Positions 10,346 through 22,335 are shown, counted from the first letter of the stretch. The stretch is 64,000 nt of DNA from Vicia villosa (GCF_029867415.1 NC_081183.1:13016404-13080403); one strand, 5' to 3'. Made by a program: numbers and translations. Notes: generated by a model from the sequence alone, not told the origin.

Positions 10346-13080
10346 AGAATTACGGTGTAATGTATCAACCAATGTATGTAATGCGTGATTTGTATGTATT
10401 TGTGTGATGCTCCAATGGTAGGTTATTAATAACCAACGCGTATATAGTTCGCTGGAGTTGCAGGTCTGTTTGCTAGGATGGGGTGTGATGCTAGCGCGAT
10501 TTCCCAATACCTGTTTTGTTTGAGCTCGGAAGATCTTAGTTAGGAGAAAGATTTGTTCGATGTTGTAAAGTGCGAGAACGCCTTTTTCCTTTTGTTGTGT
10601 GTCTTGCGGATTTGATATCCATTGCCCCAGTATTTTCATGGAGAAAGATGCTTATGAAGGAAGTGCCCCAGGGAATAGCCTTGTCATATGCTTCGATTTT
10701 TAGATTGAAGGGTGTGCCCCTGATCTCCAGGTCATGGAAGGTTATCCATAGTGTTCTATCCTTTGAATTTGAATTCTTCCCATGTCTGACATGCCCCTGT
10801 TTGAGATTGCTTTGAGATGTGCCCCAAGTCGATTGAACCTTAGGAAGACTGCCCCTAGTTAATAGGATGTTCGATTGTATGCCCCCTGTGCTCCTTGAAA
10901 TTTTTTGCCCCTGTTTAGGAGAACCCCCTAGATGTGGTTCCCCCGACTCCAGGGTCTTTATTAGAAATGATCACCTTTGATTAACCCATTTCGAGATTTC
11001 CTCGATGCTAACTGTATACTCGTAGATGGTGTTGTACTTTTTGAGAAGTAGCTCCAATGGAATGCGTATGCAAGTTTTGAAATCGAAGTCCGTTATGAAT
11101 TAGGACTGGATGGTTTTGAAAAGAATGCTTGAAGAAGCATAGTGATTAGAAGTAGTTTTAACAAACATAGGAGTCAGTATAACAAATTCCTGCTTAATAT
11201 GCTTTCGTAGTTAACCTTGCCTCAATTAGGACTTTTAAATGTTGTAACTTGGCCTGGTTCATGTTTTAAGAAACAATGGATATAAGGCTCAAAATTTTAT
11301 TTATCCCACCCCTTTCTCCTTGATGTTCTCCAGATCCTAAAAATTCGCCTAATCCAATGGATGTGCTTTGTTTGCAAGAGAATCGTTTCAGTTTCGATGT
11401 TGAGCAGAAGCCTTAGTAGAGATCCAAACTTTGATGACATATGTTGTAAAGATCCAAGCATTGATGTGAAGCTTTGATGGTTTAGCAGTCACAAGATTAT
11501 CCTTTGTATTTCGCCTTTGTTATTATCCCTTATTTTTGCATGAGCTAATTCTTTTGAATTTGACCCATCGGGATGTCCCAATTTTGCCTAAGTCTTTTTG
11601 TTTCCTTTGATGGAATTTTCATTTTGACTTAGCGGGCGTTTTTTTACTCTTGAAAGATCCTTTTGAGATTGATTCTTGGATATTGCATGTTGTGACTGCT
11701 ATGTTGATTTTGATTTGTAAGCTTCGCCTTTGATACTTCCTTGATCTTGAATGTTGTAATGAGGAAGAAGGTGTTGTAAATGTTACCTCCATTGCTTCCT
11801 CAATCTTGGATGAATGCGAGGAAGAAGATATGCTTGAACCTTATGCTTGGATTGACTGATTCTCTTGGCAACCAAAATACATCATTGAATTAGTTGACAT
11901 CTACCCTGCCCCTGGTTAAAATCAAGGTTCTTTTGACAAGTAGAAACAAACTCCAACTCCTGGTTCGAGGGGGGTAACGAGGGATTAACATCCTTATATC
12001 TCCACTGTTTGGGAATGGAAACAATGCCTGTACATCCTCGGCTCGGTCTTACCTTGAAAGCATATATTTAGCTGGACTTAGTTATTTGTATTCGTCATTC
12101 TCCCTCGAGTTTGTTAATGATTGAGAGTGATAATTTGAAAGATAATTTGAAATGGAAGGTCGTAGTAATGCAAGAGCGGAGCGAAAGAATTGATTTCAAA
12201 ACATGCATGATTATTTTATTGAATTACTATTCGAAAGGTACAACGTTTTACATCAAATAGCATTTTGTGATCGTAGGAATTACAACTAGAAAGATAAACC
12301 TATTAATCCTAAGGGCAATCTCCTTTGTGAGTCCGTTGACCTTGCTTTACTCCTTAGTTCCTAGACTTGTAGAAGTAAAAGGGTAATCTCGAATTCTCCC
12401 TGGGCACGTCAAACCTGTCGGAAATAATTGTAAGCGGTGGATTTTCGTCGTATCGGAACTTCATGAGTTTCCTTTGACTGAACCTCTTTTGCCTTTTTCT
12501 AAGGATAGCACCACACCATTTGCAGCCTTCAAAGTTTGTAGATTGATAGAAAAACCTATGGCCTTTTTGCCCCTTGGTATGGAGTTGGCATATGTCGCAT
12601 TCCCTCCATCGCAGTCACGCATTTTTGTTCAGGGTATTGCCCTAGTTGGATTAATCCTTGCCCCCAGGTTATCGTAGAGCGTCCTTGTATGTTTGCTATG
12701 TTCGTAGATGAACCCCCTTATGACTAGATACCCCTTTGAGTGTATCTATGAGGGAACTTCGTTGTTGAACTAATCCTTGCTCGATAATAACCTTTGTTGC
12801 ATTTACAATCCCGTTACGACAAAGCGTGGACATGTGGCTGGCATGGTGAAAGGCGTCCTCTTTTCCTTAAGATCATTCTTAATTGTTTATCCTCCTTCTT
12901 TCTCCTCTTTAGTTTTTCTCCACGAGTCTCGGGAAATCGGCTAGCACGGTAAGTGTGGGTGCGGGCGAAGATATGAATGCAAATGTAAATGTCAATGTCA
13001 ATGTATGGATGCATGAAAATGCAAATGCATGCGTATGCACAAGACTCCTTGTATTATAACTCCTTGCATGCAATGCAGAC
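10346..13080 (-). other. Non-coding internal region of Ogre-like element
   Basis: No open frame here resembles gag, protease, RT, RNase H or integrase on either strand. The part at 10660-10930 holds at least seven TGCCCC strings (GGGGCA in element sense), two of them in the context AAACAGGGGCA that resembles the element's own polypurine tract. The rest is unique-looking sequence with scattered short frames. Confidence 0.65.
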
Positions 13081-13199
13081 GAGTGACATGCGATCCTAGG
13101 GATAACCTTAGAGGCGACATTGGACCCTAGTGAAATCCTTGCGAGATAGATGTTATGACACGCTAATAGGAATCCCTTAGATTAGGGAGTATGTGGAAG

Positions 13200-13690
13200 G
13201 TAGCGGCTGGTAACCGTTCAAGACAGTCACCAAGTCTCATGACCTTCGAGAGGTCGCTCGACGTGTACTTACGAAGTTGTCCCTCGTGGGAAGGTTCTCT
13301 ATGCGGAACACAACCTATCTAAGGACGATATTGGATGAAGAGAAATCCCTTATAGGTTAGGGATGAAAGATGTATAAATGGAAATCCAAACCCTACAAGT
13401 TAGAGGGTGCGTGGGAACAAACACGGGTTGACCGTTCAAGACAATTACCAGCTCTCATGGCCATCGTGAAGCCAATCGACGTGCGTTAATGAGGATGTCC
13501 TTCAGGAGAAGGACACGTTATTGTAGAAACACATGAACGTAAAAGAAAATCCCTATGGGCTAGGGGGTTCGTAGAAACAAGCACCGAGTGACCGTTCGAG
13601 ACAATCCCTATATCTCATGGCCATCGAGAGGCCAATCGACGTGCGTTAATAGAAATCTCCTTCGTGGGAAGGACACGTAGTTGTAAAAAA
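13200..13690. repeat. Imperfect repeats near the 5' end of Ogre-like internal region
   Basis: Three diverged copies starting near 13210, 13434 and 13591, each with a GACCGTTC-AGACA block, CTCATGGCCATCG, ATCGACGTGCGTTAAT and GGAAGGACACG. Interspersed with AATCCCTA..GGCTAGGGA blocks that continue to 13810. Confidence 0.75.
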
Positions 13691-13830
13691 TACAAAGGTA
13701 TGAAAGGGAAATCCCTACGGGCTAGGGAGTACATAGATGATGACGTCCTTCGCGGGAAAGACGTTGTCTTAGAAGTTAGAATCCCTACAGGCTAGGGAAC
13801 ACGTAGGGATACCTGCAAAATTGAAACGTA

Positions 13831-14609
13831 TAGACATTCGAAGTATATAAATTGCAAACATATAATGAGCACAAAAGCACAAAAGTACTAAGTTCATAGG
13901 TTCGACGTAGGGGGCTCTAGGGAGCCAACCTTTTTATGGGGGGTTCTAGAAGGTCTCATGGGGTCGTTCGTAGCCTCCGAGACTTTTTGTCTCTTTGGGT
14001 TTTAGAACAACTCATTTTATCCATGAGGTTCGAATTTTTGGGGTAGGTTCCCGGAGAGATCAGCCAAGTATCCAGTCCTGCCCTCAACAAAGTCAAGCCT
14101 CGTTTTGGACATTTCCGAATACTCAACCCACTCCGAGTGGAGTTATCAATGAGATTCGTAGGAGATTCGTACTCCCCTATTGATCTCAAAGTTAACCCCC
14201 ACACTTAGGGTTTAACACAACATATAAAAAAAAAAACACCAGCAAATATAATAGAAATAAATATTCACTTAAATAAATATTTAATTAAATTGCAGTAATG
14301 AAATTGAAAAGGAAAATAAATAAATAAATAAAATTTAAATATTTGAAACTAACCTTGAATCCGGCCGCTTGCAATTTAAAAAATACAATACGCAGCAAAT
14401 ATTTAAATAAACAGATTTTTTTTTATAAACAGGTATTTATTCAATTGATGTAAAAGATGAAATTATAAATAAATAAATAAAGTAAAAACTTTAAATATTT
14501 AAATATAAATAAACCCTAATTTTTGGCAAATTAGCCAAACCCTAAAAAAGTTTGCCAAAACCTAAACCCTGCCAAAGCCTATAGGAGCATAGTATTCACC
14601 ATTTAGTTG
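13831..14609 (-). other. Leader-like, gene-free stretch next to primer site
   Basis: Short open frames on both strands (13956-14204 and 13995-14183) overlap each other and have no recognisable domain. From 14220 the sequence is AT-rich with AAATA runs. I see nothing else in it. Confidence 0.5.
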
Positions 14610-14627
14610 TCCCCAGCAGAGTCGCCA
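14610..14627 (-). other. Primer binding site, tRNA-Arg type
   Basis: The minus strand reads TGGCGACTCTGCTGGGGA, beginning TGG to pair with a tRNA CCA end. Ogre elements are known to use a tRNA-Arg primer of this type. Separated from the LTR by GC (14628-14629). Confidence 0.8.
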
Positions 14628-14629
14628 GC

Positions 14630-17600
14630 TGTTGCAACCTGCCCTAAAAATTATAACTTTTAGAGTCGCCACCTATTCTGAAGGGCGAATAGGAAACCCT
14701 ACGCAGTTTAGAGATCAGGGTAAGATACTATATTCAGGTCGAGGGAAGGTGTTAGGCACCCTCAACCTTTTCCTATGGCTTTGAATCTAAGGTCAACAGT
14801 TTTATGGCTAAGAGTATCAAGGTAAGGTTTATGCTTTCGAGGGTTAAATAATTAAGGGAAATGAATCGGGAAAAAATGAGATTTAGAGGGAAGGGGACTC
14901 GCCTTGGTTATCCAAGTGCCTACGTACCTCCTTATGGAGGATCAGAGTCTACGTAGTTCGGGGACAGGGTTGTACGCCTTGGAATTAGAATTTGTTGTTT
15001 GAAGGCTTTTTGAATGGCCTATCGTAGTTTGAATAAGGATGAAAATCCGTAGTTTGATTTGAAGTGTTTTGAATGTTTGGGCGTACAACCCTGCTTTGAT
15101 TTAGCACTATTAACCGCAACGATCAATAGATTCAATCGCCATAGTTAATAGATTTGAAGTTGTATCATTACCAATTTTAATCAATTGATTTGATTATTAC
15201 TGATAACGAGTTATGGTATTTTTTTAATAATTATGAATTGATTTGCATTGTTACCCCTCGCAATCGATTAATTCGATTAAAAAGAATAACAAATTTGAAG
15301 TTAAAAAAAAAAGGATTAATCATCACAACTAATAAGATAGTTGCAACCATTTAATCGAATATAATTTAATTGCATTTTAATTAAATAGAATTTTAATTAA
15401 AATTATTATTGCCCATAGCGATTAATCGATTTAATCGGCACGAACAATAAATTGACATTTTAATATAAATATCACATAATAATTTATTTATAAAAAATAA
15501 TTATTATACAATTAATATATATTAAAAGGTATTTTAATTAAAACAAAATAAATAGTAAAAATTATTTAAGTTAATAGGATTAGGATTCAGTGTGGTTGCA
15601 ATTGGAGTACATGGTATAGGCATTGCTCAGGGTGCGTTGGATCTGGATAGGTAGATAATCAAGGGTTCAGATTTGAAGATGTATGGTAGGCCATGTTGCT
15701 AAGGGCGCATGGAATCAAGAAGAGAAATTCAGAAAAATAATATGCTGGAGGCATGGATCGAACCCACACCCCCAGCCTCAACTAACACAACCCTTGCCAA
15801 CTCAACTGCGCCCACTACGCGTTTAGTGAACGCATCCATTGTAATATAAAAAAAACACAAAAAGAATAGGATAAAACGCGCGCGCAGATTTGAACTGTCC
15901 TATGGTGTAAGGACACATCATCATCGTCCCCCTTTAGAACTAAAAAAACCTGCAACAATTAGCTACCAAATTGCTACGATTTCATTCGTAGCAAGCTCAC
16001 CTGAGAAAACAGCGAATAGCACATATACAACCATAAACATTTCGCGACCCCTCCAACACTCTCGTTTAGATCATCCGAGTCTAACCATGCCCTTAATTCG
16101 TACTAATTTTACTTCTAACAAAAACACCCAAATCAAACCCTAAAAACTCAATTAGGACGTTAATGGCAAAGGGGGTTTTAATCACACAATCTTCAATCTA
16201 TCAACCCAGAAACATTCATAATAATCATATAAAGCATAAAACCCAAACAATTTAACACATGAATGCACCAATTATGCTACTCGATCCACAGTTCAGAACG
16301 GCCTACCTTGACTAATCGGAGGTTGTCCTGGGGGTGTTGTTGCAGCGTGATGATCCTCACACGTTCAGAAACTCTTGGGGAAGCTTTTGCAATCCTTAGA
16401 ACGCCTTGAGATGCTCTAATTCTCCCAAACCGGTTTTGAGTTCTTGATGGCTTTCGTGTTCTTGCAGCTGCGTTTTCGTCAAGAATTTTTCTCCCCCCAT
16501 CTGGTCCCTTGTCTTTGATACTTATACTGGAATGAATTAGGTTAAAAAAAAAGAGCCCAAGGATTATTGAATCAAATTTTGCCATATTTGAGAAATTTGA
16601 TTTCTTTCTTGAATGGCAAGCTACTATTTTTGATCAATATTGTATCAAATCTTTCCAATCCATGTATGCACGAAATTAACTATATTTTAGACATTAATTG
16701 TGATTGGAAATACTTAAAAATCTATTTTCCATCAAAATATTTGATCTTTATGTTAATTAAATCATTAAAATGAAATAAAAAATCATATTAAATCAAATAT
16801 AATGTTAAATTTCGTGGAAAATAATTTTGGGCATGCTAATGTCTTGTGGACCAAGAGTGTAACAAAAAACCATGGGCCCATTTGCAAATTTTCTCAACTT
16901 GAACCTCCTTTTTTCATATTTGGTCCTCAAAAATCACCCAACTTTGATCAAGCATATCTCACCCAATTTTTAAGCTATGAGGGAGTTCTAAGACTTTTTG
17001 GAAACCTCAAGAGGTCCTCTATAAGCCACTTTGGAATATATTTTTCATTTGGAGCTTTTATCTTGATCATATCCCCTTTGACAAAAAACTGCTTTTGAAG
17101 GATGCCTGAAAATGACCTGTAATCTTTTGCACCATACCTCTCAAATGAAGCATTTCTAGCCCTGGCTTGTGAGAGACAAAGTTGTAAGGAATCCAATTTC
17201 CTTCAAAATAGGCTTTGAGTGGGGCATTTTTGATATTCCATGTGAAAGTTATGCCCAGTCAAAGTTTATTTGACTTTCTCCTATAAAAAACCCTAATTTG
17301 AACCTTTGTATTTGTTCATTTCTGAGTTTTTATTGATGGATCATGATCAACCTTTGATCAAATGATGGATATAACCTCACATACTTGATGTTGACCAAAA
17401 GTCTTGAAGTTTGACTGTACTTTGACTATAGTTGACTTTTAGGTCAACATAGTCGATTATTAATCATCTGAGCCATTGAATCCTTGACTTTTGACATGGA
17501 GATGCTTTGATACATGTGAGACACCTTGGGATCCATTTGAGACCTTAGAAATTCCAATTCCTTTGATAAAGTGCAAAATCCTAGTTTTGGATAGGAGAGA

Positions 17601-17692
17601 GTGACTTGAGAAAACCTTAGAACCTTGAGTTATTGGAGATGAAATGAGGAACCTTTGATTGAATATAGGAGGGCAAATTTTGGGGTATGACA
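14630..17692 (-). repeat. 5' LTR of Ogre-like element
   Basis: 3,063 bp copy of 4710-7773. Its inner edge is 2 bp from the primer binding site, which makes it the 5' LTR on the minus strand. Confidence 0.92.
15755..15812 (-). promoter_or_regulatory. tRNA-like Pol III promoter signature in 5' LTR
   Basis: Second copy of the 5836-5893 signature, with the B-box GGTTCGATCC at 15755-15764, identical in this LTR. Confidence 0.5.
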
Positions 17693-17697
17693 CGTAA

Positions 17698-19407
17698 AAC
17701 AGCGTTTCCCCCAGTGTTACATCTACCAGAGCATGACACCGACACAATAACTAAACCGACTTATGAGCTAATCCTCACCAAGTCGCGCAGCTATCCTCAA
17801 TCTGAAAATGACAACAAGTAAGGGTGAGTCTCATCACAGTTAACCAATGTTATTGCATCATAAATAACAACATATCATAGTTATATCATTCACCCAATTG
17901 TTTCATATTCAGACAAATCATCGTCATCCACACTCACAACATCAAGTCATCACATAACATATATAAATCATGTTACAAATTATGCATATGTATGAAACTG
18001 ACGCTATGCATGTGGTACCAACATCATCAATGGGAAAACCCACCGACCGATCTATCATCATCCAGATACGGCCCTGCCAGCACAGATTCCTCACAATGGG
18101 AATCTTTCCCTTCACTGTATCCTCTCATCATTAGGATACAACCCTCGTCAATGACTATGAATGCATGCAAACATATATACAACATACTATCATTATCATC
18201 ATACTATGAGTAGCATCATCTTATACTCATTCATCATCATTCATCATCATTCATCATCATCATTAACAAGTATGTTTAATATATGTATATAATTGCATCA
18301 TTCAATAAAAATCATATGGCAATTAATCATACGATTTATCTCATTCTAATCATCATAATTCAAACATCATTCCAAACAGATCAACATTTTAAAAGTTACT
18401 CATCATCGAACTTTCAAAATCACAAAACAGCAAAATTTGCAAGTCACGCTGGCCATACGCGTACCAACAGGGCCAGAATTCCACAAAACACATGCACCAT
18501 ACGCGTATGAGCAGAACCACATTTCCAGACAAAACACACGCACAATACGCGTATCATACGCATATAGCAGATCCAAAATTCCATAGAAAACATACACATA
18601 CGTGTATCAAGCAAGCATACTCGTACTAGCCAAGTCCCATACGCGTACGAGCAGGAAGTGCAATTCTGGTGCACAATGGGGAGCGTACCATACGCGTACC
18701 ACCCCCCATACGCGTATCATACGCGTACCACCCCCCATACGCGTATCATATGCATACCATACGTGAACGGACAGCAGTTCCATAAACCTGCAACTTACCC
18801 ATTCGTCTTCTTCGCGAATCCATTCGTTTCAACCTGCGATTTGGGTCTCAAACCAGAATTTCCACATTCTAAACAGCATAGGATTCATCCAACATCAATA
18901 GCATATGACTCTATACTCGATTTTACTCATCACAACCTAATTCTACTCAATTATTAGGGATTAACATGTCCGAATTCCACTCTAATTGATGAACACAAAA
19001 TGTAAAATCCAGAATATAGAATCCATTGGATCCAAACAATATTCCTAATCCACACTATTATTCATAATACGATAATAGAGATTAAATGGAGAGTCCCCCC
19101 TTACCTTAGACAAATTTCTTTATCTTTGGTCTCTCTCCCTCTTCAGTTCTCCTTCACGTTCTTCGTTTTTCCAAACCTCTGTTCTTGCACGTTCTTTCTT
19201 TCTTCCCAAATCCAATTGTTTTATGAAAATAATAATAAAATTAGTAAAAGGATTACTATATCACACCCCCTTCTTTTACTATTTCCTCACATGGCCCAAT
19301 TGCCATAAACCATTATTTTTCTATTATTTTCACAAAATCCTTAATAATTCTAATTATTAATTCAATATTCCAAATTAAATTAATATTAAAATTATACGGG
19401 TGTTACA
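17698..19407 (-). repeat. 5' LTR of Tekay-type element, outer fragment
   Basis: Resumes directly after the right target-duplication copy (CGTAA, 17693-17697) and ends in GGGTGTTACA. Blocks such as the CCCCCAGTGTTACA stretch near 17708 and the AAGGGTGAGTCTCATCACAG stretch near 17820 match the LTRs at 36101 and 41638, so the two elements are related. No gene is visible. A cluster of TACGCGTA motifs lies at 18456-18745 and ATC microsatellites near 18225-18265. Confidence 0.88.
18456..18745. repeat. Cluster of palindromic TACGCGTA motifs inside LTR
   Basis: Eight perfect TACGCGTA palindromes at 18456, 18500, 18546, 18640, 18691, 18709, 18720 and 18738, with several one-mismatch versions between them. 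Spacing is irregular. Each contains ACGCGT, which fits the plant CGCG-box consensus bound by CAMTA factors; binding is untested inference. Confidence 0.85.
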
Positions 19408-19760
19408 GGCTTAACCCATAACCCATCCATTATGTTATATTTCTTTCACTTAGGCCCAATTCATAATATTCCTCTAATTACTTAATTAAGCCAACTAACA
19501 CACACAAATAAATAATCACATAACATAACAAATACTATGTCCAATAATATTCCACAACTACAATCGATCCATAACGCAAATAATACCAACTCGCAATTGT
19601 ATTTCTCCGACTAATCCGACCACAACTTAACTGCTCAAATCAACACATTAATCCAATTACGCCTTTAGAATAATACTGATAAACCCCGACTTCAACTAAT
19701 TCCAACGAATAAATCCTTGACCAGTTTAATTAAATAATTAATTAAATTCGGGATGTTACA
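19408..19760 (-). mobile_element. Remnant LTR end of an older Tekay-like element
   Basis: AT-rich sequence ending TTCGGGATGTTACA exactly where tandem-array sequence resumes (19761, CGTATTTCCC). The ending resembles the GGGTGTTACA LTR terminus of the neighbouring elements. The likely reading is an older element inserted in the array whose LTR was later hit by the element at 1-19407. Its other end and target duplication (expected CGTAT) are outside the window. Confidence 0.55.
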
Positions 19761-20149
19761 CGTATTTCCCAATAACAACCTCTCACATAAGTGTAAGTTC
19801 GACTCACAGACAATCATGAAATTAGGGATACCTTTCCCTGGTCGCCTCTCACATCGGTCTAAGTTTGAGTCACAGATTTGACCCCAACAAGGAACATCTT
19901 TCACTAGTCAGGACTTCTCACATGGTTCTTAGTTGGGTCACTAAGGTTTCATTAGACATAAGTGATTTCATTCCCGAGTCACAACCTCTCATATATGTCT
20001 GATTTTTTGCCACAAAGGTCCATTAGCTAAAAAACGTTCTTCCCTAGTCACGACTTAACATAAGCGTGATTTCAGATCACAGACTTGTATACCATTCATT
20101 CCCCATTATGGTAGAAATCTCTAAGCATCCCTAAAGCTTTTATATTATT

Positions 20150-20190
20150 TAAATAAAATATTTTAAATACATTGAATTTAAATTATTACC
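20150..20190. other. Deletion scar replacing a peptide gene
   Basis: The sequence CATTGAATTTAAATTATTACC, which elsewhere lies about 280 bp upstream of each peptide gene, is joined directly to ATAAGTGTCTAGGTGAT, which elsewhere begins the next Xa. Promoter, gene, TA tract and spacer (about 2 kb) are gone. CAT at the joint is shared by both sides. Confidence 0.75.
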
Positions 20191-20805
20191 TACATAAGTG
20201 TCTAGGTGATACATTAATACATGTACAACCAAATTTTACATGAAAATCAGTACATCATTATCAAAATATGTCTATACAAATACAACAGAGTAATACAATC
20301 CAACGAAAAACAAAGAAACAACAACATCACCGGGTCTTAAGGCCATTTTACCCTTACCCTTATCTTTCCTTGAACTACCTAAAAATATATAACATGAATG
20401 GGGTAAAATATTACATCTTAGTGAAATTCCCTATCTTATGGGTCCACTCGGCTCTAAAGGGGTTCATACATTGCAATTTCCATGATATGAATTTCTTTAC
20501 TTTGTACATCAACAAAGTTTCGGGCACGAGATCGCATCAATCTTATTGTTTGTGTCATTATCATAAACAGGGTTCACATAACCCACTATCTACTTGGAGA
20601 GATTACAGATAATCACATGATACGTCTTTCCCCAATCACAACCTCTCACCTGGGTTTGAGTTTGCTCACTGACATATCATGAAATAATGGATGTTTATCC
20701 TCATTCACAACCTATCAAATGAGTTTGATTTCAGGTCACGCGCCATCCCTGAACAAGGAAAATCTTTCCAAGGTCACATATTCTCACATGGTTCGAAGAT
20801 GGGTC

Positions 20806-21973
20806 TGTTAGGAGTAAATTAATGGTAAATTCATGTGTTAAAATAAGTGATTTCTTCTCTAAACTAATGCAAATTGTGATGAATCCATAGGTTTTTATGA
20901 AGAATTGAACTGAATAAGTTTAGTTCATGTATAAAGCAAATCGAATCACTTGTGGGTGTTATTGTTGCAGGTTTTGAGCTGAATTGGAACTTAAGAAGAA
21001 CAAGAAGAGAAAAGGAAGCTGGAAGTCTCAAAGGCAAAGCAAAAAGATGAAGTTTGACAAGGGCGCGCCGCGGGAGTTCTAGCCAGCGCCGCGCCAAAGT
21101 CTCTGTTTCTGATCGCGCCGCGCCAGTCCGATGCCGCGCCGCGGCCTCGGCGTTAAAAGCCCAAAAGTTCTGTTTTAAAGCCCTAGTTTCCAAGTGGTGA
21201 AAAATACTTTGGTGGGAGCGAAATTAGGAGAGCTATCTGATTCTGAAGCTGAGAACAACAATTGAAGGTGGATTCTTTACCAATCGAAGACATTCTATTG
21301 ATGAAGATGAATTCCTCCATTGATTCTTGTATGTTCTTCATGTCTATGGAGAGCTAAATCCCTCTTGTTGAGTCTAAGGTAGTAGTTAACCTATGAATAT
21401 ACATTACCATTGATTAATTCCTGTGAACAATTGTTTGAATTTATTATCAATAAGAAACCTTGCTTTTAATTTATATCATTGTTGAATCTTTGATCGAAAG
21501 AAAGGATTTAACTTTTGCCCTAGGTTACTATATTGATTCAATTGCAATTTGCAGAGATGGAATTGTAATTGGGTTTTCATAATTATCGGTCTTAATTACT
21601 ATTATCGTTATTGTGATTTGGAGAGATCGAATCTCATACCGGTAAAAGTTATCTAATTTGATTTGCAGACATGGAATCTTATTTGAGGATAAGTGAAGAT
21701 AATGATTCAAAGGATTGTTCTATTGAGAATTAATTGATAATTGTATAGGATTAGGTTGATGAACCCTAAAGACTCAACATCTTTCTTTAATTGTTAACAC
21801 AAAGTCCTTTACTTGCTTTTATTTTATTATTTGCTGTTGATATTAGAAGTATAAAACAAACCAAACCAAATTTCTTAACTCAAAATAAACAACTATAGAA
21901 CGGCAGTGATATTAACCAATCCCTGTGGATACGATATATTACCGAAAATATTTACCCACAAATACTTACAACA
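20806..21973 (+). repeat. 5' LTR of Athila-like element
   Basis: 1,168 bp, TGTTAGG...CAACA. Contains the octamer GCGCCGCG four times at 21065-21143 in a GC-rich island within otherwise AT-rich sequence. Differs from the 3' LTR at about eight positions, including ATTAGAAGT versus ATTATTATTAGT near the 3' end. Confidence 0.92.
21065..21143 (+). repeat. GCGCCGCG motif cluster in Athila-like 5' LTR
   Basis: GCGCCGCG at 21065, 21086, 21115 and 21136. The same octamer in element sense occurs six times in the LTR of the unrelated Tekay derivative at 36101-43788. Repeated at 26017-26095. Confidence 0.9.
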
Positions 21974-21976
21974 AAT

Positions 21977-21994
21977 TGGCGCCGTTGCCGGGGA
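21977..21994 (+). other. Primer binding site, tRNA-Asp type
   Basis: TGGCGCCGTTGCCGGGGA, 3 bp after the 5' LTR. This is the primer site typical of Athila-group elements. Confidence 0.88.
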
Positions 21995-22023
21995 TTGGTG
22001 TCAATATTGCACGCATTGCAATA

Positions 22024-22335
22024 GTTTTTTTTATTTTGAGTTATTTCCTTATTTTTAGTTATATTATTTTTAGTTATTTACTTATTTTTAGATTTTTTTT
22101 GTTTAGTTACTTATTTTTAGATTTTTTGTTTAATTACTTAATTTTAGATTTTTTTTTGTTTAGTTCCTTAATTTTAGATTTTTAGTTTAGTTCCTTTATT
22201 TTAGAATTTTTGTTTAGTTCCTGAATTTCAGATTTTTAATCTAGTTCCCTTATTTTAGATTTTTAGTTAATTACCTTATTTTAGATTTTGTTATTGCAAT
22301 AGTCTTTTAATTTTGATTTTTGTATAATTTTTTCT
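22024..22335 (+). repeat. T-rich short repeats in the 5' leader
   Basis: About ten imperfect copies of TTTAGATTTTTTGTTTAGTTCCTTATT, roughly 30 bp each, between primer site and the 22374 start codon. Strongly T-biased on the sense strand. No coding sequence. Confidence 0.8.

Larger units (their letters stand above)
4710..17692 (-). mobile_element. Ogre-like LTR retrotransposon without coding region, recently inserted
   Basis: A 12,983-bp element with long LTRs (4710-7773 and 14630-17692), flanked by a perfect 5-bp duplication CGTAA (4705-4709, 17693-17697). On the minus strand the LTR starts TGTCATACCCCAAAATTTGC, and the internal region opens with TGGCGACTCTGCTGGGGA, the tRNA-Arg type primer site known from Ogre elements. 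The internal 6.86 kb has no gag, protease, RT or integrase frame and is filled with tandem repeats. Autonomous Ogre elements carry long gag-pol frames, so this is a non-autonomous derivative. The LTRs look identical apart from one A in a homopolymer (near 5390 versus 15310), implying very recent movement. Family assignment rests on LTR start, primer site and size. Confidence 0.85.
1..19407 (-). mobile_element. Tekay-type Ty3/gypsy chromovirus, 3' end outside window
   Basis: Reading on the minus strand from right to left: 5' LTR (17698-19407 plus 4453-4709), primer binding site (4437-4448), a short leader, then gag, protease, reverse transcriptase, RNase H, integrase and the start of a chromodomain-like tail at the window edge. 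The LTR has perfect 10-bp inverted ends (TGTAACACCC / GGGTGTTACA) and would be about 1.97 kb without the insertion. The domain order and the gag and integrase-tail style fit the Tekay/Del chromoviruses. The related element at 36101 has its 3' LTR about 70 bp beyond the equivalent tail sequence, so this element's 3' LTR probably starts just left of base 1. The LTR is split by the Ogre-like insertion at 4710-17692. Four in-frame stops make it non-autonomous today. Confidence 0.9.

Noticed and set aside
12814..13014. Possible membrane peptide on the minus strand
   Set aside because: Ile/Asp/Tyr repeats come from an ATGTAAATGTCAATG low-complexity stretch.
20268..20612. 114-codon frame in the first part of Xa, also at 54064-54408
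   Set aside because: Open in only two units, shorter or broken in the rest, with no recognisable motif. Probably chance in a repeated block.
20864..21193. 109-codon minus-strand frame in both Athila-like LTRs
   Set aside because: Antisense to the element and open because of the GC-rich island. No domain.
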